Source of the DNA: Nematostella vectensis | Taxonomy: Eukaryota; Cnidaria; Anthozoa; Actiniaria; Edwardsiidae | Direction of reading: 5' to 3' | Length of the DNA: 64,000 nucleotides | NCBI RefSeq assembly: GCF_932526225.1 | Contig: NC_064038.1 | Span: forward strand, 11,717,070-11,781,069 | In this document: positions 57,061 through 64,000 of the stretch, in pieces | How positions within the stretch are numbered: the first letter of the stretch is position 1 | Layout of the letters: every line of letters begins with the position of its first letter | The notes under the pieces: model-generated | Database searches by the model: none | Told to the model about the DNA's origin: nothing | Seen by the model: the letters and a program-made list of their open reading frames with translations, nothing else | Program-made: the position numbers and the translations under genes

Positions 57061-57782
57061 TAAATTGAGTTTTTGTGCAGTAGTCCGTTTCAGAATGCGT
57101 TTCAGGCAAAAAGCTCGAGCGAGCGCGCCGCATTCGTAGTGAGAAAGAAATACTGCAGTGATTGGGCAGATATGCAATGAGGTCATTAACCCTACAGTAA
57201 CGGAGTTTGTCGACGATAGCCTCGTCACTTATATATAGTCTACCGTACTACACCCATTGTATTTAAAGCAGGTCATTTTACACGGACAATCGCCTATAAC
57301 CCTCCCATTCACTATTCGCGCAATCCCAGGGCAGTGCATGAGTAGATAAGGGCCTTCCCTATCGATTCCTGTCGATAGCGTGATTGGATGATTGCCTTAT
57401 ATTTTGGGTGTCGGCGACGTAATCGTCAGGTAAATCAAAATATTTGTCAAATTCTTGGCTCACAAACTCCTGCGAGTTACCAGTGAAAAGCATTGAGGTA
57501 ACCTTGTACGATAACTCTCAGTAGTATGTTGGGGATGACTAGCACAATAATTGCATACCCTTGTGTATCTGCAAGTTCTATTGTTTGCTCTGATAGGTAT
57601 AGGGTGTATATATTTTTCACCTTTTATTATTTTTTTCATTTAGTCAAGATAACTTTAATATATTTTAATAGTTAGGGAGGGGTTATTGTTGTGGAGACTG
57701 GGGAGGGGTGTGTACTGTGTGGGTGTTACTGATCCAACCTAACCGTCCGGGTGGTGGCTCAAATACAAAGGCATCGAGAACA

Positions 57783-57902
57783 ATGGCGACCAATCAGAGC
57801 GAAGATGAGACTAGTAAAACCGGTTTATACAATAGGGCATATACAATAGCGCATATCGACCAATCAGAGCGAGGATGAGACTAGTAAAACCGGTTAATAC
57901 AA
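57783..57902 (+). repeat. Two-copy tandem duplication
   Basis: CGACCAATCAGAGCGAAGAT followed by GAGACTAGTAAAACCGGTT occurs twice, about 70 bp apart, with a small insertion. Confidence 0.85.
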
Positions 57903-58258
57903 TATTAGAGGGGGGAGGGGGGGTGGGTAGTTATTGATAAAGAGGGGTAAGGTTAATAAAATATGAATGCAACGACTCGGAGTAATATCAATTACTTTAT
58001 TCTACAATGTCTCTTAATTTATTATCTTACACATTTTCAATAAAGTATGTCAATACCCTTCCCTTGCGAAAGAGAATTATGCCGTGAATATCGTCTCCAT
58101 CGTTTAGTGAACAGTGGATAATATTAATAACTTTGCTGTCAGCACAATAAACCTTAACCTTTTACCTCTGTACTTAAAAGTTCTAAATGTTGAGATGCCT
58201 ATTCGTATTTAATATGACACGGGCTAGTCTTTTCTTCATGAATTTACGTTAACATCAT

Positions 58259-58261
<3 letters not shown>

Positions 58262-58289
<28 letters not shown>

Positions 58290-58290
58290 G
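58262..58290 (+). repeat. (GA)n microsatellite
   Basis: GAGA tract of about 28 bp. Confidence 0.9.
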
Positions 58291-59766
58291 AGTAAAAATG
58301 CGTTAGGTTGTAAAGTTTATTTTCAAGTTAGTAATTTAAGCGTTTTCCCCGTGCCAGCTTGATAAAAGAATTGATCACCTATTGTCATACCTCTGTAAAA
58401 GTCCTATCCTTATATTATTTTTTCTAGCCCATCTTTTAATTTGTCCTTGCCTTTGTGAGGTTTTTACAATATGGTTTTCTGGCAGAGTCGATTTCCAGTT
58501 TTTGGTGTATTGTATTCATTGTTCTTGTACGAGATCGCGACAGTTTGGGCTTTTTGATTCAAATAGAAAAAATATTGAATTATCTCCTGCAAGTTTTATT
58601 TTTGCAATAGCTAATTCCGTGTTTAAGTTTTGAGACCTCAAACTCAAAAGTACAGAGTTTACTCTAGAGCGTAATGCACTTCGCGTTATTGCGCATGCAC
58701 TTGCACGTAATTGCATCTCAATGACAGATAGATGATCTACCAAAGTGTGTGAGGACTTTTTGTTATTTCACACTGTCAACAAAATATCACGAATTTAATA
58801 CTTTGGTTTCCCCTGAATTAAACTTAGAACAAAGTTCTACGGTAGAACAATATTTAGTATAGGGTGCTTGGATAGTGTATTTCAAGAACATAACACGAAA
58901 CTTAGAACTGTGTTCAATTAAGCGTCTCTGTTGTTGTTGTCGTTCATTTTTGGCTAAGTAAGGAAATACAATTTGTTAGAGAAGATTTAGCCAAGTGTCG
59001 AGATTTTAAACGTTCCCGCTTTAGAGGAGAAGCATGGGGTGATCTTGTTTTGTTTTGGCTTCAAACGACATTGACCTTGTATCTGGCTCAGCTTTAACAA
59101 CAATTCTTTCTCACAAATCCCTCTATTTAAGAGAGTAAGAGGTATGACATGGTAAACGTTTTTTAGAACATAATGCTGAACTTACGGATCGGGTTTATTA
59201 TAGCGGTTCTTTACACATTCGCTTGGTTTTAACATGGTTCCGTTTCATTCTTTGTTGATACATTTTCTTTGCTCTAAATCTAACTTTTTTGTTGTTGTTT
59301 AAGTTACCCCCTCGAATTAATGTTATTTATTTATTGTGTGATTGGGATTCCTGTGTGAGGCCTGAGAAACCCCTACTTCCCTAACACAGGCAACCCAACT
59401 CTTACTCACGTACAAACAGGTTTGTTTATACTAGTCCAGACTTGCGTTCATGTCTTGTAGGATTGACTAGCCTATAGGACTCGAAGTTGTTTACACTCGA
59501 CTAACCGGATTAACCTGGATATACATAAAAGCGCTTTTGAAATAGTTTTACTATAAAGTCTGGTTTCCTCCAAGCGTCACCCAGAATCGGAAAAATCCAA
59601 GAGGGTATCCCACCCTGTTTTGAAAATCGAAGACGTCCTGTGTCTTTTAGTCGTTATGGATAACTAAATTACTTTATTTAGGTTATAACATTGTTCTTCT
59701 GTTTTTTCTTCTACTTAAAAGGACAGTACCTATATATATTTAATACCCTCACGACAAGCTGGAATC

Positions 59767-60352
59767 ATGGATAAACTAACCATCGTTAAGACTGGTTCGA
59801 CTTTGCTTGCTGATGGATTCCTGCTTTGGTGGTATAAAATCAAACAATCAGGCGATGTGTTTGTCAGTGGCCAATTCAATGTTTCTAAGGCCTATGCACA
59901 GTATTTGAGGGAAGAGGATTCTATTAAGGGTATGAAACACAATATGGCTCCCTTAAAAGATAACCAACACAACGAACGAGAGGAGAAGATTGAACAAAGT
60001 ATCCTCAAAGGTTACTGTGAGCTTGTGGCATATGAGGTGCGCACTCTCACCAACAAGTATTGCGAAGGATGCAAAATTGACGACCCCTCACAGTAGCATC
60101 ATGACTGTCTGGTAATGGGACATGATGATAGTGTACAGGTACGTCCAAGAAGCTATTACTCAAGTCAAAGAAGAAGATGTCGTTAAGAACATTGTAAATG
60201 AACTAGAACTGATAAAGCCTTCTTTGAGTGGACAGGAGATTATCAAAAACACTATTAAACGTAATAGATTAGGAATAATCAACAAAAGACAGGATCATTT
60301 TAACGATATGATGATTTGTAAGCTAAACAACATCGGTGAGATTTGGAAATAG
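59767..60352 (+). pseudogene. Broken gene of unknown family with a Cys/His motif
   Basis: A frame starting MDKLTIVKTGSTLLADGFLL runs 109 codons to TAG at 60094-60096, at a point reading YCEGCKIDDPSQ. After the stop the same frame continues HHDCL, completing a C-x2-C-x5-SQ-x-HH-x-C pattern that suggests a metal-binding site. The downstream part (VQEAITQVKEEDVVKNIVNE to WK, stop at about 60350) is in another frame. I read it as one gene of about 190 codons disabled by a stop and a frameshift near 60130. I believe similar small Cys/His proteins accompany large DNA elements in animal genomes, but this is recollection, not a search result. Confidence 0.5.
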
Positions 60353-60511
60353 AAATGAATTACCCTGGTTAAAAGTCATCACCCCTTGTCCGAATACTTC
60401 TTGTTCTTGTACTTCTTTCTTGTTGAAAATAGTAAACTATTGTATCTTTAGCAATAAAACCTTTAAAAGAAAAAGTCGACAACAACGCAGATTTATGTTT
60501 TTTAGAACGAT

Positions 60512-60543
60512 ATTTCGGCAGGCCAATACCTGCCTTCTTCAGG
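60512..60543 (-). other. Penelope-associated hairpin, hammerhead-like
   Basis: The minus strand reads CCTGAAGAAGGCAGG, a short loop, then CCTGCCGAAATATCG. The arms GGCAGG/CCTGCC pair, flanked by CTGAAGA and GAAA. Hammerhead ribozymes, known from Penelope elements, have CUGAUGA, stem II and GAAA; here one core base differs (A for U). It lies about 195 bp beyond the stop of the element's protein, as expected for its terminal region. Confidence 0.5.
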
Positions 60544-60584
60544 TTATAAATGAGTTACAATGGCATGTTATAGCTAGTATATGT

Positions 60585-60698
60585 ACAAAGTTCGTTGATG
60601 ATTAACTAACAAAAGGTAAAAATAGTAATTGAGTGACAAAGTACAAAGTTCATTGATGATTAACTAAAAAAAGGTAAAAAAAGTAATTGAGTGACTTA
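60585..60698 (+). repeat. 56-bp tandem duplication in the Penelope 3' region
   Basis: GTACAAAGTTCGTTGATGAT plus TAACTAACAAAAGG recurs once, ending in AGTAATTGAGTGAC both times. Confidence 0.85.
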
Positions 60699-60737
60699 TG
60701 GAAGATGGTAAATAGGGTGGTGTGGATTACTAAGTAG

Positions 60738-62375
60738 CTAAACGGTTTCTTCACGCCGGTTGAGGCCACCGGGTTCAAGAGTGCCAGCGCGAGCTATCAG
60801 TGTGGCTTCTCTTGCTTTGCGGATGGAGTCGCGGTTATTTCTTATTTTTTCAATAGGTATGAGCTCTATGTCAGAAGCGGAGTGGTTAGGTTTTAGGAAG
60901 TGTTCAGCGGCGTGGGTTGGTATGGATCGAGATTGGGTGTCTACATTTCTGCGGTGGTCATTAAAGCGTTCTTTTAATTTGCGTTTAGTTTCCCCAATAT
61001 ATTGAAGGTTACAGCGGTTACATTGAATCATATAAATCACGTTTTTAGTATTGCAGGTTATGTGGGAGGTTATAGGTCGTGTTTCACCTGTTGAGAAAAA
61101 TGTGTAGCTTGTAAGGCCATCGGTTTTAATATAGGGGCAGGTTAGGCAGTTTTTTCCGCAACGGAAAGCACCGGGAGGTTGGTTGGTGGGAGAGCGGTCG
61201 GAAGGTAGCTTGGCTTTAACGAGGATGTCGCGGAGGTTAGGTGAGCGGCGAAAGGCGACAAGAGGGGGCTCAGTGAAAACCTTATGGCATCGCTTAGACG
61301 AGAGTAGAAGGTTGTAGTTTCTACGGATTATGTTGTTGATGTTAGGTAGTGTAGGGTTATAGGTAGTGACAAAGGGGATGCGACGGGAGTTTTTGTGGTT
61401 GTTATTATTAGGGCGTAGGGCGTCAATGCGGGAAATGTTAGCAACGCGTAGGATTTGTCTCTTGAGAAAAGCGGGTTTATAGCCACGCTTGAGGAGGTAG
61501 TTGGTGAGTTCATTGCAGCGGTTATTAACGCTTTCTTCTGTAGAACAAATGCGGCGAATACGGAGGGCGAGGCTATAGGGGATGGCCTTTTTGGTGTGAT
61601 GAGGATGGCAAGATGAAAAAAGAAGGTGTTGGTGTTTGTCAGTAGGTTTGGAGTAGAGGTCAGTTTCGATTTTACTATTAACAAGGGAGACATTAACGTC
61701 AAGAAAAGGCACATTGTTATAGGAGTGGGAGCTTGTACATTTAATGGTGGGATGTAGATTGTTAAGATAATCTACAAAAGCGTTCAATTTGTCTAGACCC
61801 TCAGTCCATACAACAAAAATATCGTCGATGTATCTTAACCACGTATGGGGTTTGTAAGGGGCGTCACGCAAAGCGTTGGTTTCAAATAGACCAAGAAAGA
61901 GACAGGCGAAAGAGGGTGCCATGCGTGTGCCTATTGCGGTGCCATGCTTCTGGAGGTAGTGTTTGTCATTAAAGGAGAAGTTGTTCATTTGGAGGATCAT
62001 GCGGATTGAATCACAAATAGTGCCAGCAGGGATGGAGTTAGTGTTACATGTGCGAAGGAAGTGGTGACAAGCGTTGATGCCATCATTATGTGGAATATTA
62101 GTATAGAGGCTAGAGACGTCGAGTGTGACCAGGAGAGAGTCTGTTGGTAGGTTGCTGAGTGTTAATAAAATGTTTAAGAAGTGGTTAGTGTCTTTAACGA
62201 ATGATGGAAGTTTACTTACTAATGGCTGGAGGTAGTAGTCTACAAATTCTGAGATGCGTTCGGTGGGGTGGGAGTTAGAGGAAATAATAGGGCGTCCAGG
62301 ATTACCATGTTTATGTATTTTAGGGAGTATGTAAAACAGTCCAGGTTTAGAGTCTTTGGGTGTGAGGTAGCACAT
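60738..62375 (-). CDS. Penelope-like element protein: reverse transcriptase plus GIY-YIG endonuclease, 545 aa, N-terminus missing
   Basis: One long minus-strand frame encodes RT motifs FYILPKIHK (about residue 14), LDVSSLYTNIP (85), a Gly/Arg-rich block GTAIGTRMAPSFACLFLG (145) and the catalytic YIDDIFVVW (182). A Cys-containing linker follows (CGKNCLTCPYIKTDG). Then comes a GIY-YIG endonuclease: IYMIQCNRCNLQYIGETKR (447 onward), with downstream Arg, His and Glu positions. Penelope proteins reverse-transcribe at chromosomal nicks or ends. The expected N-terminal region before the RT is absent and the frame closes upstream, so the copy is 5'-truncated, but the remaining 545 codons are intact, suggesting a fairly recent insertion. 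The 3' side carries a hammerhead-like hairpin and a short duplication. Confidence 0.92.
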   Translation of the reverse strand: MCYLTPKDSKPGLFYILPKIHKHGNPGRPIISSNSHPTERISEFVDYYLQPLVSKLPSFVKDTNHFLNILLTLSNLPTDSLLVTLDVSSLYTNIPHNDGINACHHFLRTCNTNSIPAGTICDSIRMILQMNNFSFNDKHYLQKHGTAIGTRMAPSFACLFLGLFETNALRDAPYKPHTWLRYIDDIFVVWTEGLDKLNAFVDYLNNLHPTIKCTSSHSYNNVPFLDVNVSLVNSKIETDLYSKPTDKHQHLLFSSCHPHHTKKAIPYSLALRIRRICSTEESVNNRCNELTNYLLKRGYKPAFLKRQILRVANISRIDALRPNNNNHKNSRRIPFVTTYNPTLPNINNIIRRNYNLLLSSKRCHKVFTEPPLVAFRRSPNLRDILVKAKLPSDRSPTNQPPGAFRCGKNCLTCPYIKTDGLTSYTFFSTGETRPITSHITCNTKNVIYMIQCNRCNLQYIGETKRKLKERFNDHRRNVDTQSRSIPTHAAEHFLKPNHSASDIELIPIEKIRNNRDSIRKAREATLIARAGTLEPGGLNRREETV

Positions 62376-62595
62376 GGGTTAAATGCTGTAGATCACATAA
62401 AAAAATGAGCAATCAAAAACGCTCTGATCCTGTGAACGTCTCATTTCTATATGTCATAAAATATATAAACAAAATGACCTTAAAAAGTCCCAGGAGATAT
62501 AAAACTTGGAATTTGGAAGATAATTTAAAAATAACATGGGCTACTTCATTTATTATTTCACTTTGACTTTAATTTTTTGTTTAATTATGTTCTGT

Positions 62596-63237
62596 TTAAT
62601 TTTTCTGCTCTTCTTCTTTTTCTAACTTTTCCCCCATCAGCATGTTGTTGAGCAGAAACTTCCTCTGTGTTAAGGCTACTTGAATTGCTTCTTTCTTGTC
62701 AAAGGTACCAGAATCCATTAAATCATCTCTTGTTTTCATGATTTTTCTATAGTAAGGGTCTTTCCTAAATGCTTGCATCCAGCTCAGTCGCCTGTATAAA
62801 ACACGTCTTAATTCCTTTCTATAGACAGGCAATAGATCGTTATGTGCTAGACTCTTAGCTTTAGACTCTTCGTGTCCCATGGCTTCATAGTCCTCTGCGG
62901 TACTCACGAATTCATCCTCATAAAAGCTTTTGGCTTCGTTGATAAGCACTTCCCAGTGCTCAGGAATTTCACCTTCTGCTTCCTGCTCTTCACTTTCACT
63001 CTCCTTCTCTTCGCTGTCATAATCACCATCTTCGCTTTCGCTTTCACTATCTATCCTACTCTCTGTCCCGCTTACACTAGACATCTCTTCATCACTTTTG
63101 ACGTTTGAAGCGGTATCAGTATCACTTTCCTCTTCTAGGTCAGCGTTATTGTAACACACACCATTTTCAATATGCCGTTTGAGATTAAAGTTCCTTGTAA
63201 AGTGTTTACCGCAGTGCAAGCACTCATTTGAAGACAT
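62596..63237 (-). CDS. C2HC zinc-finger protein with acidic middle, 213 aa
   Basis: The frame starts MSSNECLHCGKHFTRNFNLKRH, a C-x2-C-x12-H-x5-C finger (Cys6, Cys9, His22, Cys28). Residues about 34-90 are very acidic (runs of Glu, Asp and Ser), and the rest is a charged, probably helical region (EHWEVLINEAKSFYEDEF; YRKELRRVLYRRLSW). A candidate AATAAA lies at 62554-62549 on the minus strand, about 45 bp after the stop. No introns are evident. Nucleic-acid binding is inferred from the finger; the family is not recognised. A similar finger frame lies just upstream at the window edge. Confidence 0.6.
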   Translation of the reverse strand: MSSNECLHCGKHFTRNFNLKRHIENGVCYNNADLEEESDTDTASNVKSDEEMSSVSGTESRIDSESESEDGDYDSEEKESESEEQEAEGEIPEHWEVLINEAKSFYEDEFVSTAEDYEAMGHEESKAKSLAHNDLLPVYRKELRRVLYRRLSWMQAFRKDPYYRKIMKTRDDLMDSGTFDKKEAIQVALTQRKFLLNNMLMGEKLEKEEEQKN

Positions 63238-63414
63238 TTCTTTAAAGAACAGCTAAAAGATATTCTACGGAATAATAAAACTTTGGTAGCTTATGACTCT
63301 TTTAGACCTCGTAAATGATTCCTTCCAATAGCATGATAAGATTTATATCTCCCTAGACCATGTGGGACAACTATAGTGAGGTTTTACCGCATGCGCACAT
63401 TTTGATAATCTCTA

Positions 63415-63690
63415 TCAAGGACTCTGAATAACTCCCGTAGGACTGTGAGTAACTGCCTGAGGACTCCGAGTAACTCCTTGTTGACTCTCGGTAACTGCCT
63501 GCAGACTCTGAGTACCTCCGAGAAGACTCTGAGTAACTCCTGTAGAGCTCTGAGTAAACACCTTAGGACTCTGAGTAACTCCTGTAGGAATCTGAATAAC
63601 TCCTGTAAGACTATGAATAACCCCTGTAGGACTCTGAATAACTCCTGTAAGACTCTGAATAAATTCTGTAGGACTCAGGGATGCCTTCAC
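63415..63690 (-). repeat. 21-bp minisatellite (heptapeptide-coding if translated)
   Basis: About 12 units of GACTCTGAATAACTCCTGTAG-like sequence (21 bp, plus strand). On the minus strand they form an open frame of 7-residue repeats such as SPTGVIQ. It lies between two zinc-finger frames on that strand. I see no splice sites or non-repeat protein, so translation is doubtful. Confidence 0.75.
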
Positions 63691-63827
63691 CTCAGGAATA
63701 AAATTAGATACTTCGTCTAGGTAGGTAAAGATAGGTATAGATATATACCCTCCATCTACTTTCCTTAAAAGTAAAAGTCTCAGTGGAAGATTCCCTCCCT
63801 ATTTCGCACATTTGTGTATTTGATAAC

Positions 63828-64000
63828 TTACTCTCTCTTTTTAAGTACCTTACATAATTTCAGATGTTCATTCAGATTGTCTTTACGGTAAAACTCCCGC
63901 GCACAGTGAAGGCATTTGTATTCTTTTTCTTGATTATATTTTCTCATGTGTCTTTTAAACGTGTCTTTTCGATTGAAGGATTTCTCACACTTTTCACACT
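63828..64000 (-). CDS. Partial zinc-finger gene, cut by the window edge
   Basis: The minus-strand frame enters at the window end and stops at 63828-63830. It encodes CEKCEKSFNRKDTFKRHMRK and KCLHCAREFYRKDNLNEHL followed by KLC: a finger lacking its last ligand and a C-x2-C-x12-H-x4-C finger. The second resembles the finger of the 62596-63237 gene, so the two are probably related duplicates. A GTACTT donor after KLCK would offer an alternative exon end. Confidence 0.55.
   Translation of the reverse strand, partial: CEKCEKSFNRKDTFKRHMRKYNQEKEYKCLHCAREFYRKDNLNEHLKLCKVLKKRE

Larger units (their letters stand above)
57061..59766. other. Intergenic region
   Basis: No gene is recognised. It holds a tandem duplication at 57783-57902, a G-rich stretch at 57660-57930 and a GA microsatellite at 58262-58290. 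Confidence 0.45.

Overview
The window is animal nuclear DNA, most likely from an anthozoan cnidarian (sea anemone type). The evidence is spliced genes with short exons and GT-AG introns, an animal-type WASP gene, secreted PAN/lectin-like genes, and Penelope, DIRS-like, LINE and hAT elements together with many MITEs and minisatellites. The species is an inference. Nothing bacterial is present: no operons, no CRISPR array, and no tRNA or rRNA that I could recognise.

Layout. 1-3 kb: a secreted SGNH-hydrolase-like gene on the minus strand (1397-2953), with decayed tandem copies of its 3' end behind it. 3.5-14.5 kb: a complete 11-exon WASP-family actin-nucleation gene on the minus strand (3571-14492, 613 codons). 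I reconstructed it exon by exon, and every splice phase agrees. It has WH1, basic/RG-rich, poly-proline, WH2, central and acidic segments but no visible GTPase-binding (CRIB) domain. Its introns carry a 2.4-kb 33-bp satellite, a 1.6-kb pyrimidine-rich block and several minisatellites.

15-53 kb: three paralogous genes with the same 8-exon, 315-codon structure, a signal peptide plus a PAN/apple exon followed by a fibrinogen/intelectin-like domain. Copy A is at 16261-28084 (+), copy B at 33103-36439 (+) and copy C, inverted, at 44098-53220 (-). Exon 1 is almost invariant, while the C-terminal exons differ strongly between copies. Copy A's intron 5 holds a hAT transposon inserted in a MITE-like inverted repeat inside another inverted repeat. 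Its intron 1 holds a candidate small antisense gene (18222-19259). A decayed DIRS-like tyrosine-recombinase retrotransposon (39.6-42.6 kb) lies between copies B and C.

54-64 kb: a broken LINE (minus strand), a broken gene of unknown family (59.8-60.4 kb), a 5'-truncated Penelope-like element with RT and GIY-YIG domains (60738-62375, minus), and two C2HC/C2H2 zinc-finger genes (minus), the last cut by the window edge.

Theme: several minisatellites appear to be seeded at exon ends. Their units contain, or directly follow, splice donors or acceptors of the WASP gene and of all three lectin-like genes.
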